Assembly: GCA_008508345.1 (NCBI GenBank)
Contig: QNGE01000111.1
Coordinates: forward strand, 239,289 to 303,288
Source of the DNA: Paragonimus westermani
Lineage: Eukaryota; Platyhelminthes; Trematoda; Plagiorchiida; Troglotrematidae
Direction of reading: 5' to 3'
Length of the DNA stretch: 64,000 bases
Part shown: one piece after another, positions 37,901-49,379 of the stretch
Numbering within the stretch: the first letter of the stretch is position 1
How the letters are laid out: the number at the start of each line of letters is the position of its first letter
Made by a program: the position numbers and the translations under genes
Notes under the pieces: generated by a model
The model's database searches: none
What the model was told of the DNA's origin: nothing
Seen by the model: only the letters and a program-made list of their open reading frames with translations

Positions 37901-39356
37901 TGCTGAATTCTGGCGAAAAATATCGGTTGTGTTGTTTTCTTCCGTTCCAACTCACATGAGTAGTTTTTGATTACTGAGGTTTAAACGGCTATAATCTTCC
38001 TAATTTAATTGACTTTAATACTGGTCATTTTTGCCGTTTTTTGTGTCTTATCTAGTGAGGTAATTAAACAAGATAACTGGTGTAGAAACATTCACAGTTC
38101 TGCCGGATGACGCATTGTTGATTGTTCACCTGTGCAATGCGTCTCTCATTACAACTTCAAGTACCCTATACTCACGCTTCTGTCTTGATAACAGAAAACG
38201 TAAATAGGACGACAGGCAGATATATTCAAAACAAATGTGCATACACAGGTGGGGATCGTTCGTAAACTATACTGTGCCGTTTCCTGCTGAGTGACCAGGT
38301 CAGCCGAAATGTAAATACAAACTGTTTACGAATGGACACGAACTGGCCGATTCTGCTGTGCTGGTGACGTTTAGGTGAATGTGACCATAATGTGACCATA
38401 ATACAAAACAGAATAGTTAATGTATTCCTAACGCCATGTCATGACTAGTTTCGGATAGGTGTTTAGCTAGTGTAATTTATTTGTGAATTTACAGGAACTG
38501 AGCAAACTAGATAATCAGGAGTTGACGAAATATGTCTGCATAGTGCTTACGCAACCCTCCTAAAAATGTTGATCGGCCTCAGGTACGTGTTCAGAAACAA
38601 CCCTTTGTGATCTCTGGCATTTTGGCCTAAGTCGCTGGTTAATTTTCTTACCAATGTTTAGGTAGAAGCGTTCTGCTGTATTCACCTATGTTAACATTGA
38701 AATTTCTGAAGGACCCAAACCGCACGATATTAGCCCGCAGTCTTTATGTAGAATCGTAACTGGAAACGAGTGTCGAAAAATCTATTGGGCTTAAACAAAT
38801 CATTAAGCGACGCTTATGGAACCAATGGCCAAGAAGATAAGAGCAATGACTCGTAACACGAAAGGTTGCCGACCCGACTCACTATTCAGACGATTTCTAC
38901 CTGATGCGTGCAAAGAAGGGTGCAACCAGTCATGGAGCATCTGCTTGAGGGTGAACATCAGGATGCATTTCAAGCACAACATTATTATCCACACGTAGGC
39001 ATGTGACTTTGCATAGAGAGGAACCGAAGAGAAATTACATCAGGTTGTAAAATAACAATCGATTTAAGCATTGGAATGTGTTGATAATGCAAAACACCAT
39101 GTTATTCTTTCAATATCCTACCTATTTTGAACAGGAACAAGAACTGGATTTGAACACAGTGGAACACCATGAGATCTCGTCTCCGATTGGGTACTTTCGA
39201 TTGATTGTGGAATATCGCTACTCAGTCCATAAGGGAGACATTCAGACTGATGCTGAGCATTCGTCGCTAGAAAGTGAGAAAAACGAAAAACCCGATTTGA
39301 TTGTTAATAACAAAGATCATGACGTTCCATCTTCCTGCCAGTTAAAACATAAATAA
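34976..39356 (+). CDS. Three in-phase 3' exons of an unidentified protein
   Basis: Exons 34976-35087, 37653-37895 and 39135-39356 join in frame and end at TAA (39354-39356). Acceptors are strong (ACTCTCTTTCTCATAG, GTTGTCATTTCTTAG, CCTATTTTGAACAG). The first donor is a consensus GTGAGT; the second, GTGATT, is weaker. The first exon is open in one frame only (PEKLPQIGIHGFVILLVTPA). The next two contain related beta-strand-like units, DPPTGRFRVTCEYVVQ and SSPIGYFRLIVEYRYSV, which suggest a repeated beta-sandwich fold. The tail is acidic and lysine-rich. I considered transglutaminase and C2 folds and could support neither. These exons may be the 3' end of the gene carrying 28114-28954, but that needs a phase-changing exon between them. 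Confidence 0.6.
36060..36640 (+). pseudogene. RTE-like LINE reverse transcriptase fragment in an intron
   Basis: The plus strand reads LFSPIINSVI near 36190-36230 (the LSPxLFN(Y)(V/I)I region before the catalytic box), then CADGVLLISFTGDMLTMFSR at about 36285, where YADDIVLL is expected. It continues with VNDQTGLFGAHSMTK and later GDDVALGRMTKVCADPANLR. Order and spacing match the RTE clade from the catalytic motif to the thumb. The YADD box has become CADG, losing one catalytic aspartate, and several frameshifts separate the blocks. The 150-codon open frame on the opposite strand (36138-36590) is its shadow. Confidence 0.65.
36641..37652. other. Intron sequence, no other feature seen
   Basis: This continues the probable intron before the exon at 37653. 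A frame at 36859-37107 contains a cysteine/histidine-rich stretch (CRNCGNEHGRHFTRLTCLH) that loosely resembles a zinc knuckle, but it is too short to call. Confidence 0.35.
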
Positions 39357-39590
39357 TTGCTGGCGAAGTCCTTACCAGAGTAAGGCTGGACAGAAAATTG
39401 TTTTGAAAGAAGTGATTGGTTTGTGTAAACACTAATAGATTGTGAAAGCATCGTGCTTGCTCCGACTGTCCGTTTATATTACTAATGAGTAGTCGGGGGT
39501 TTGTTTTATATTCAAGTTGACCATCACTACACATTTGATCGCAGACTTTGCATTCAGATAGACTATGCAGCCAGCCTCTCTCAAAAATAA

Positions 39591-39635
39591 GCAGTAGACT
39601 CGAGTTTTGCTCTCATTAGAGCTCATCAGTAGTGC
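39591..39635 (-). ncRNA. Hammerhead ribozyme motif (same core substitution as the 14.2-kb copy)
   Basis: On the minus strand: CTGATGA core, stem II GCTC/GAGC with loop TAATGA, minimal stem III, GTC triplet, and stem I GCACTA against TACTGC (one mismatch). The GAAA segment reads AAAA, the same change as at 14231-14275. Confidence 0.85.
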
Positions 39636-40021
39636 ATATCCTTGTCACGACCGGGATTTGAAATCCGGAATTCCAATCATGAGACAACCGTGTTAACCAC
39701 TGCGCCATTGACCTCACATTAGGCACGACCGAATTCTCAAATCTGAACGCCCAACCACTTTCGCATGTAAGCAATGATCAGGTTGCCCGATCGTCTCGAG
39801 AGGAGACACGGTAACTGTCCTGTTAACTCCAATCGATCACCCCGCGATTAGAACTTCCAAGACAGGTAAAGGTCACTGATCTCATTAAACCTGTAAGGCG
39901 ACATTTTGTATTACTGATGAGTAGTCGGGGATTCGTTTTATCTTCAAGTTGACCATCACTACACATTTGATCGCAGCGTTCGCATTCAGATAGACTTTCC
40001 AGCTAGCTTCCTTCGAAAAGA

Positions 40022-40068
40022 AACACTAGAATTGAGTTTCGCTCTTATTATAACTCGTCAATAGTGCA
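40022..40068 (-). ncRNA. Hammerhead ribozyme motif (degraded)
   Basis: On the minus strand: GCACTA/TAGTGT stem I, core TTGACGA (first core C changed), GAAA intact, stem II weakened, and triplet TTC. Inactive by expectation. Confidence 0.7.
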
Positions 40069-40399
40069 TATCCTTGCTTCGAAAATAAACTAAATCCCCA
40101 CCACTCATCAGTAATCTAAAATATCGCCTTACAGGTTTAATGAGATCAGTGATCTCGACCTGTCTTGGAAGTCCTACTTGCGGGGTGATCGAGTGAAGTT
40201 AACAGGACAGTTACTGTGGCTCCTCTGGAGACGATCGGGCAACCTGATCATTGCTTACATGCGAAAGTGTTTGAGCGTTCAGATTTGATAATTCGGTCGT
40301 GCCTAATGTGCGGTCAGTGGTGCATTGGTCAACACGGTGGCCTCACGATTGGAATGGCCGAAGTTCAAATCCCGGCCGAGGCAGGGATGTTCGTTTACA

Positions 40400-41690
40400 A
40401 CTATGATGGCCACCACAATGCTTGCGAAAACTAACTGTAGTAATTAAGAAGTAGATTATTTAAACAAATCGGTCTTTGTCCTATCAGCTCCAGGGACGGG
40501 TCGTAGGTCACTCGGTCGGCTTGAATGTGGAAACTCATACTTCACGAATTTCAGGAATTCGGCTGGCAAATGAAATGTTCTCGCTTATACTCAAACGACT
40601 GCCTAGTTTGGATCCTACAGGTTTATGTGAATTCAAATTTGTATAGTTGAGTAAAAAACAACATCGCTCGAAATGCCGTTTAAGAACACGAGGATTTTGC
40701 TGAGTTAAGCCTTGCGTAGATGACAAGATGGGGTCTCCTGAAAAATGTCAGCTTTCACTTAGTTGCTAGTGAGTTCGTACTTTTCCAGTGGAAATAACGC
40801 CGATCAATCATGTGAGCCAAATTTGTAAATAAAACAGTTCACGAAAGGAGCCGGTCAATACGATTTGATGGGTATTCCTCTCGAGACTGACAGAATTAAA
40901 TTTGAACGATGAAATCGCAAAACTGGTTTGTAAGACATTGTCAGTGGTGAAATCTGTTGGTTTCCATGCTTTAAGATCCCGGAATATATCCCCAGCCATG
41001 CTGAGGTCTTAATTCCCGATATGTTTGAAAGTAGTCACTCCGGGAAGCGCAAGCCAAGCTTCCTTAATTGATCAGGCACGCGGCCGACCAGCGAGTACCC
41101 TCTGACTGTTGATGTGTCGATACCAACTTACCATTGAAACCACACGAATTTCTGCTTTTAACGGACAACTCGCCAAGTCTAGGCATACAACCTAGTGCTA
41201 GTGATCAACCATGATAAACAATGGTAGACTAATGGTGAAATGAACTTGGTATGATTGCGTTATACGTATTGGACAGGATTGCCTTTTTTTAATTCCACTT
41301 GGTGTTCGTTGTTTATTTGTACCCCAACTAGCAAAAGTACTCTCTCGCAAACTGCCTTCAGTGTTATTGAGAATCGCCGATTTTATCAGGGAAGATTTTT
41401 TCCCTTCAAAGTTCTCATAGAATAGATATAAGTTTTCATCAACAGGGTACACACCGAAAATCACGATAACTGTCCGAGTTTAACGTACCGTTTTGTTTGT
41501 GTGTGGAACCCTCCACAATTAACGGTGTGTTGGTCAAGTTCCGCCATGACCGTTCTTTTAACTAACCCCTTTTTTCTGATATATAAATAAACTACTTCCA
41601 CATAAAAGGTAGTCTAAGCACCCAAAGCAAAACAGACAACTGTTTGATAATCCCACAATTGATTACATTCACCCTGACTTCTTAAGTTAC
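40400..41690. other. No gene recognised
   Basis: Short frames only. The minus-strand frame at 41198-41464 (88 codons) has no recognised similarity. Confidence 0.45.
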
Positions 41691-41692
41691 AG

Positions 41693-41772
41693 GGGAAGAG
41701 TGTTGGATCCCATTGGGTTCGACCACCGTGCATTGTCTGGATCGGAAAGCACCGGCGGCCTATTCATTACCG
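41693..41772 (+). CDS. Candidate internal exon, unknown protein
   Basis: An acceptor (CACCCTGACTTCTTAAGTTACAG) and a GTAAGA donor enclose 80 bases that are open in all three frames and GC-rich relative to their surroundings. The most protein-like frame reads GRVLDPIGFDHRALSGS, then ESTGGLFIT. It lies 2.3 kb beyond the stop at 39356, so it belongs to another gene or to an alternative 3' end. The family is not recognised. Confidence 0.35.
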
Positions 41773-44700
41773 GTAAGACCATCTTTAATCAAAATTTAAC
41801 GATGTGTGATATCGGCTAACACTGTAAAAATGAAGCAGTCAGTTTCGACTACTTACGATTTGAAGGGTTATAAAGTTCCCAATCAAAGTTGTATCCTCAA
41901 ATCTTTTCAGCCATTCTTGGCAGAATTAGTATAGTCGGCTAACCCAATTTTAGTGGAAATCAGTTGACCTTTTCGGGTTCATTAGGGCCGGAAAACCTAC
42001 GTAATGTATTGGACCAATACAATTGCAACTTGTCACTTTCGCCGAAGCCAGAGTGCCGAGGCCGCATGAATAAACTAAGTAATCCGTGCACGACAGTAAT
42101 GAATTCCACTTGATTCATCTAAACAACAGGGTATTCAAAGTGCGCGTTTTATAAGAGTACAATTTGGGACAGAACGATTCGAGGCGGGCATGACCTAACA
42201 CGTCGTTAAACAGAATGATGTTTTGTCGAATACTAATTTGCATTATCACTGCATGACCTTCATGGACCTATCCTCATAGCTGACAAATTTTTCCGCTTTC
42301 CACTTCATTTGCAAACACACCGGGCAGCGGAACGTTCATCTCAACATTACAACTCCTAAAATGCAGCAGCCTCCTTCAAGTTGCACGCCAAATGCACTTT
42401 CCAGATTTGACACTGAATACTATCCACAGTTGGATTGAGCCAGGATAGATTTGAAACTAAGTCCATTTTGTATAAATTGGGCAATCAACAACTCAGTTTT
42501 ATGAAGGTTGAGTTGATGACATTTTCGTTATTTTTGAGGACTGTCGCATGCGGTTCGGTCTTTCATTTGAGCACAAGTGAATGTTACGTTCAGCTTATAG
42601 ACGACAAAGCGTTCAGAATTTCAGACGCAAGCTTGAGATTACAAGCTGTTGGCATTACACAGTGTTCTTTATCACAAACTGACAAAGATCGGATGACATA
42701 GCGTTTTTCGTAATATCGAACTGATCCAGCGGAAACACAAAATTGTCAATTATTTGGTCAGTAAAGCAAGAAAAATTGGCATTTGAGACCTAATGGATTA
42801 GGAGTTAAATTGTTCTAGTAATTTGCTGCTAGAAAACTGTTATTCCGATAATCTTATTATGCGAATAATATAGCGATGCAATGCAACCCGCTCGTTGAAC
42901 AGTAGGAGACAGCATCATTCATCCACTTGCCTTTCGGAGGTGATAGCTTAGCAGAGTGAATTTAGTAACTATAGTCCGTAGTTGAATCACATCGCTTCTT
43001 CTGACCATGAGGTTGATAGAAACATTCGTAGTACTTGATCAGTCCCTCCTCGTGTGCTCCTACCCTTGACGATGTATACTGGAAAACTTGACTGGATTAA
43101 TAAGCGTCTTCCAAAGCGGACCAGTGGGCATCTACTAGTCTTGCATAGGAAAGACGCGATCAGATCGATCAAATGCGTAGTCATAACCCACTTCGCTGTC
43201 CAAGCCGATCGTGTTAACCTGATGCAGGCTTTCCGTACAGCCCACAGAAGTACATTGGTTCAACCTAAAGTGGTCAGATAGCCAGTGTGAATAACCGCGA
43301 AGCAGTCGCTATGTGATTGTGAAACCCACCATTTGGGTCATATGGACAGTCTAGTTGCTATGGCTGAAGATCGCATCAGCTGGTTCTACATTCATCTGCA
43401 AAGTTTCCCGAGCACTATGCAGTTCATCAACCTACAAATGAAGACAAACATACCGATTCTCTTCGGAGGGAGACTTACCAAGACCTATGTAAAGTCAGCA
43501 AAAACTCAGGCACCCGGAACATTAGTCCGCTTGAAGAATCACACACAAAAAAGGGCAAACAAGCTTTTCATCCCTGATCTTCATAAAACGTACCCTCGGA
43601 CGGTTGTATACGCGTCAAGGCCGCCTGTGTGCCCCACACTCGTGCCAAGGCTCCAAGAGTGTTCTGATTGGTCGCGGCTACAACGACCAACGGCTCACTC
43701 ATCCATGTGCTTTAAAATGACCCGATTGCATGTAAATGCGACAATACACGATGCGCTTCTACTGAGTGACTTGTTCTCGCTAGCGTTGTTATTGTCCGTA
43801 AGGCATGTAGTGGATGGGGATCGGATACAGATACAACAATAGCGTCGCCAGCAGGGTAACTTGCCTCGGCCTGAAGCTGTGTTCGTTCTGCAATACTTCT
43901 ATTCCGATCCCGTACNGCTATTCCTGAATTAAATGAAACATTCGAAGAACCGAAAGTCGGAAGATGTGAACGTTTGGAATCCAGACCACCGTGGAATTAC
44001 AGATATTCGCACGTTCATTCGAGGAGTGATGGATTTGATGAACATGACTGACATGTCTTGTCTCCTTTTGTTATGCAATTGCTTCATTATTCTACTGTCC
44101 TGTACAAGTCAGAACATACAATTTAACAATATACGTTCTGTGTTATTGTGCCTGATAGTGTTTTGTGCTTTTTATATGTTCCATTCCTATTATATATAGT
44201 TCAATTCTCATTACAACATAATCACTTCTGGAACAAGACACAGTAGAACAAAAGATGAAGGACATTTCCTGCATGAACTTTCTTCAGTATAGGCAACAGT
44301 TTCATTTAAACTAATAATTACCTCTTCGGTATACTTTTACTGCAGGTTGCTGTATAGAATCTTGTGTGTGCGTGGGACAAACTATATGGTACATTCTAAC
44401 TTCACCTTATGTCACGATTTCACACACAGCAAATTCAATTACGAAAGTAGCAGTAGCGGCTTCTAGCTCCAGACGATCAATCGCTCAAAACGATTCCAAA
44501 TGTGCTCCGTGATTACGACCAGAGGATCGTGCAGGTCAGAGTGTATAGTCAACATAGTGATGCAGACTGAAGGTCAACGTACACGGCTGAATCTATAGAA
44601 CATGACATGGCATTCTTAAGTGTAATTAAGCCACTGTTATCTTAGTCGCACAAAACCTAGACCATCACTTTGTATTGCGTGAAGACTCAGGCTATCACCA

Positions 44701-45404
44701 TCCTACTCACTCTTGAACCTTTCTACGCGTACTATCTAACCTACCTACCTTACCAGGAACCTACTAAACAACCGCAATAATTCTGCTTCACTGTGGATAA
44801 AGCCATAGGTAGCTAAGCATCACCATGTTTGAGCGTGTCTGCATACTGTGTGCATTTATCCAAGGTATCCTAAGTGCAGTTCGGTTAATGAAACAAAATC
44901 TGTTCGTTATTTTAAATGTGGATGCAGGAAACTCACGTTCACAAGGATGGATAGATAGACAAACGAAATTGTTCACATACGAAGATTTTAAGGGCCTGTT
45001 TTGACCAAGTAGAGTGATTTTCACTAAATGGCCACTCTAATCTAACCTTCTATAACCCAATACAACCACATGAGCACACTTGTTCCAGATAAATTCGAGG
45101 ATTTCACTTCCTACATCAATGAGCTACGTGCCTTCCATGTTTTGATAGATTGCCAAAATTCTTTCTATTTTGATCTGTGTTTAACTCAGCAGAATGTTTT
45201 TGGATTAGATGAATTTTTGATCGACCGACTGTTTGCTGATCAATAAAGTCTATGTGACCGAATAGTACATGTGACGATTAGTACAGCTTTACCACAAATT
45301 GCTTCTTAAATGCGAGTAAATGGACACACAACCGGAGGATAACTCTTGCAAAGGAACGGCTGGACGACAAAGGCGGCAAATCCGAACCCATGTTTCTTTA
45401 TAAC
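41773..45404. other. No confident gene; one open frame of 169 codons
   Basis: The plus-strand frame at 43333-43842 is the longest unexplained one in the window. It contains AGTLV-type sequence such as KTQAPGTLVRLKNHTQKRAN and is relatively GC-rich. I see no catalytic motif, repeat or membrane segment. A second frame at 43933-44199 ends in a hydrophobic stretch near 44055-44100. An ambiguous base lies between them at 43916. Both may be pieces of a decayed element. The rest is featureless. Confidence 0.3.
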
Positions 45405-46990
45405 TTATAAGTTCCTTCCTTCCATCAGATGAATAAACTGCCTTGTGGACAAATAGGTGGCCAGCAACTCATGACCGAAAGTACTGTATTTGGCATGTGC
45501 GACCAGTAGCTTTTGGAAGTGCAGTGAAACGGGTATTAGTCCACCGCTAAAACATTGCTGACGCACTGCGCCAACAGCGTGACTGGACTTAGCAATGTAG
45601 ACCATTGATTCCGGGTTGAAATGAGCGACGGTCGTTGCGTCCCTGAGTGTCTTCTCTAAGTCACTCAACGCATGCAACGTCTCAGGACTTAAAACAGTGC
45701 CATTTCCAGAGGCGCGGAGAAGATCGGTTTGTGGCTTCAGAAGTAGTGAATAATGAGGAATGAAACGACGGTAATTCTCAACGATTTGTACTGACCGGTG
45801 ATCATGTGGCTTCTCTATGGACCTCGGCTGCAACCGTGCTCTCTTGCTTGTCTGTTCTGTATACAAGATTCTTTGTACGCCTGCTATGGGAGACCTGATA
45901 TGAACCCAGCGCCAGTTTCTTCAATCGTGAAACTAATCGCACTCAGCAAATGCTTGCTATTTTCCTAACGAACCAACCACTATTCTATTCTGTGAGGTCG
46001 TTTGGCCAGGGTATTTTGAGGGTTGTTTAATGCACTCAAAGGTCCTACGCACTTTTCGCTTGGTATACCTGAGTTTCAGTGAGTGGGTTGGAACCCACCT
46101 CGAGCTTCTCTTCTGTCTTCCCTTGGTTGCTGCCGTTGGTCCTAGACTGGACTGGAACTAACTGCTTATCATATTTATTAACATTGCTGGAAATATACGG
46201 ATTGTTTCTAGACCCTCACGCATTCTTTTAATTTGATGCCTGTTGGGAATATGTTTCGATTGCTCTTTAGGAAAGGCGTTTTAAACTGTTACTGGACGAG
46301 GGTAGAGCACATACCCACTTGTCCAATAAAAATTCTAATGAAAAGTTGTAGCTGTTTAATGGAATCAGGAATAGGATATTATTGCAACGCTTAAACCCTC
46401 GTGTCTGTGTTGGATGTCACTTCTGCCTATAAAGTGCCAGAGAAATTCGAAGGCAGAAAACGTCAAAAACGCAATCTACCAATTTGACGTAGGTCTCGTT
46501 TACATTCATGCGCTCCCGCACAACACGGATGTGTTTGATGCTTACGGAGGGTACGACTGGCAACCAAAACATCGTCGAAGTAACACAAAGACAAAATCCA
46601 TTTCAGACAACTTGATTCACAAAACACTGGGGTTTTTGAGGTACATTCCGAAGGTCGAAAGTTATTCCACAGAATTTGCGCAAACCAAATGGAATTTTAA
46701 AGGGAGTACTGGGGATATATTCTTCCCTGACAGGAATTTGGCAGTAAGCAAGCACCAAGTGAATTTTAGCAAAAACACACTTGCAATGTAAGGTCAAACA
46801 GAAGCCATGGGTTTGGGGAATGGGATAACAGCCTGACGGAATCAAAATGTCCGGAGGTCGGAGTTCGCCGCACAGCCTCTAATCACCCAGCGTTTTCTTC
46901 GGGACAGTGGGCAAAAGAAACATCATTTACTGATGACTAGGCAGAAAATTCCAAGCCGAAACACGGTCGAAATCCACTCTGGCAATTCCT
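45405..46990 (-). pseudogene. Ty3/gypsy pol fragment (reverse transcriptase to RNase H)
   Basis: On the minus strand the order is that of gypsy pol. The reverse transcriptase entry lies around 46970-46850 (PEENAG after a frameshift, SGCYPIPQTHGF). Palm blocks AKIHLVLAYCQIPVREEYIP and PFKIPFGLRKFC follow at 46790-46650, and an unreadable part lies at 46600-45870. Then come VENYRRFIPHYSLLLKP at about 45780 and the RNase H block AKYSTFGHELLATYLSTRQF at about 45480, ending HLMEGRNL. The first catalytic aspartate of the palm is histidine (KIHL for KIDL), and the RNase H aspartate block is damaged (KSSHAVGAV). Integrase is missing. A shadow frame on the plus strand (46414-46791) should be ignored. 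Confidence 0.8.
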
Positions 46991-47069
46991 AGCTTTCCGG
47001 AGGAAGACATCTTGGGCGAGCAGTCGCTGGCTGCCCTTCAGTTGTAATTTGTGTCACGTCCTGTTTCAG

Positions 47070-47192
47070 GGAAAATGGGTTATACAACGTATTTGAGAGC
47101 TGTGAGTATTATTGGGAAAGCCGAGAATATCTTGATGAACCAGGCATCGTTATGTGGGTTCCGACAGAATTAATATTGGTTGAGTTGCCCTA
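47070..47192 (+). CDS. Candidate exon, unknown protein
   Basis: A good acceptor (GTCACGTCCTGTTTCAG) opens a frame ENGLYNVFESCEYYWES, REYLDEPGIVMWVPTELILV that ends at TAA near 47192. A GTGAGT donor at 47102 would instead make a 32-base exon. The residue composition looks protein-like, but no family is recognised. Confidence 0.3.
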
Positions 47193-47199
47193 ATTGTGC

Positions 47200-49379
47200 G
47201 AAGAAGTCATGGTGTTTAGAAACACGTGGCGTTAATTACCGACCGAGGGACCAGTAAATGCACTCTGGGTGTTTGGTGTCAATAGAATTCGGCGAAATCG
47301 TCAACGTACATCAAAGTAAGTAGAAAGCAAACGTCGATTGTGAGTCAGCATCGATGTTCTGTTGGAAACGTGCAATGAAAGTAGACTATGGATATTTTCA
47401 GTCGTTTGCGGTGCATGAAGTTACGCCCATCTCAGAGTCGTTATCGATTAGGAGGTTTTGCCTCATGGAGTTATCAGGGATGTAGAATTGTTGACACTTG
47501 GAGGGGTTACCAGACACAGCAACAGCAATCACTGTCTGGTCATGGTATTTTCCTGTGTTATCGGCAGAGTTGCAATGATGCAAAAATGAATGCATTTTTT
47601 TGGCTTAGTGACCGAACGTGTGGTCATGCCAATAATAACCACAGTCGGTTTGGTTATTGCTGTCGGACTCCGGGACAATCTTCCAGATCGGCTTTGAGGT
47701 TTGTTCTTCCGATAACTCAGGTTATAAACGAGTGACTGTACCCGTTTGATCAGAAACTTTATCTGATTACGTAATTAGTAATGAGTTTAGCTGATAACTA
47801 TTGCTGCCAATCGAGAATAACGTTAAACACCTAACATTTTGTCAGCTGCACCTGCTAGCTCCTCTAAAATCCCAGCGCTGGNGCCCATGATTTGGAACAG
47901 TGATCACGTAACTGATAGTAAACACATCGTCATTAACCTATATTGACCGTTTTTCTGACTCACACTAGTCACTGTTTTCATAGTTATTGTGTTGTAATTA
48001 GCCTGATGATCAAACACAGAAAACAAGTTTTTTTCGCTTCTCTATCGTTCTCATGTCTTCAATGGGCATTTTGGACGGATTCGATACGTTTCTTGACTTT
48101 ATAATAATGCTGTCTTTTTCCTCCGTGGTTCGTGTGCCCAAATATTCCCCAGCCTTGCGCTAACGCGGATCCGAAGTCGTAATGAGAAGGTGGCGAGTCT
48201 ATAAACAAACCCTATTTGTTGATTTGCTCACCGTTCACAAGCGGACTTCAACACAACAAGCAAGGGCGCTATGGAGTTGGACATGCGAGAACATTTAGCA
48301 CAACCGCACGACAGCCATCAAAAGAGCCGAGTGTCGACAGAAACACCAGTCAACCTTCAGAGTTCAAACAGATTGGTTGAGCGGCGTTCCCAGCGGTAAT
48401 ACCTAAAACGTTGTTATCTTGGTGAATGAAGACTACAATAGTGAAGATGTCGTGGATTCATTTTACAGCCACGAGTATAGCTGTTATACTCCCGCCAACA
48501 CACTAAGTTTGATGTTAGTGATTTGTAGTAAATTTACATTCGCAAGATAACATGAACAGTTACAGTGGTACCAGTAAAATAGATCTCACATCGCAGGGAG
48601 TTTAGGATTTTGGGGACGCCGTAGATGATCTCATCATAACGTCTTTAAAGTTCTCTGTTTGAATAGATTGAACGATGTGGAAATACAACAGATTTAAGAT
48701 TCAACACACCTTGTTCGAAAGAGACCATCAGCTGGTGTGAACTGGAGACAGGTAGCTTAATTTTCACAGAAGTCGTAATTTACTGGGAGTAAACTTGTCA
48801 ATTCCTATGGTGATTGGATGGAGCACAGGGAGATGAATGTAGCCAGAGCGTAAAGATACCATGAGTTTGTTTATCTACGACGACAAAGTGCCGAGGAAAT
48901 GCCCTCTAACTCGAGCTCACCGATGTGTAGTGGTTACGTGCTACCTGTTGAACAGCCCATGTAAATGCCATCAGTGACAACAAAACGAACGGTTTAGGCT
49001 AAAGTTTACTGATTCCAAGCAGAATATTAGCAAGTACATGGAAACCCAGCATCGCATCGCTGGAGTTCCTAGTGGTTTGCCATTAGTTTGCCGAATGAAC
49101 TATGAAACCTTCTTTGGAGGTACCCTTGAAATAACTCGGTGTACAACTCGTCACTCTCTTCAGAGCTCTTTTGCACGATCAGCCGAAATCGGTATGTTTC
49201 CTGGTGATAGTTTCAAACATGTGCACAACCTTTCGTCTACTCACTTCACTCAGACGCAGCTGTAGGTCCCTCATTTAGGCTGGAGTTCAAAATACCGCCC
49301 TAGCATGTCAACAAGTTGAACACACAGGTTCAGTTTGAATACACATATGACCAACTGAAGGAACTGTTGCCCACATCTC
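47200..49379. other. No gene recognised
   Basis: The plus frame at 47388-47735 is rich in cysteine, glutamine and arginine, without known similarity. One ambiguous base lies at 47882. A frame at 49038-49265 immediately precedes the Penelope-like element and could be its unrecognisable N-terminal part. Confidence 0.35.

Larger units (their letters stand above)
39480..40395. repeat. Composite of hammerhead-bearing repeats: minus dimer then inverted plus copies
   Basis: A complete minus-strand unit runs from 39480 to 39911 (about 432 bases) and is followed head-to-tail by the start of a second minus unit at 39912. Both start with the end motif TACTRATGAGTAGTCGGGG. The second unit breaks at about 40077, just past its hammerhead. 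There the sequence flips to a plus-strand 3' tail (TTCGAAAATAAACTAAATCC), itself followed head-to-tail by a plus-strand unit from about 40115. That unit runs to the tRNA-like segment and ends at about 40390. The head-to-tail junctions on both strands define the unit and show that it existed as a tandem repeat. The block starts about 120 bases after the stop codon at 39356. Confidence 0.9.

Noticed and set aside
33542..39356. Transglutaminase gene suggested by PIGYFRLIVEYR and by SEYTVKLLVTAATVLG
   Set aside because: No catalytic GQCWVF block, no calcium-binding region, and the order of the candidate pieces is wrong for the family.
46414..46791. 125-codon open frame on the plus strand
   Set aside because: It is antisense to the gypsy reverse transcriptase, whose palm blocks read on the minus strand.
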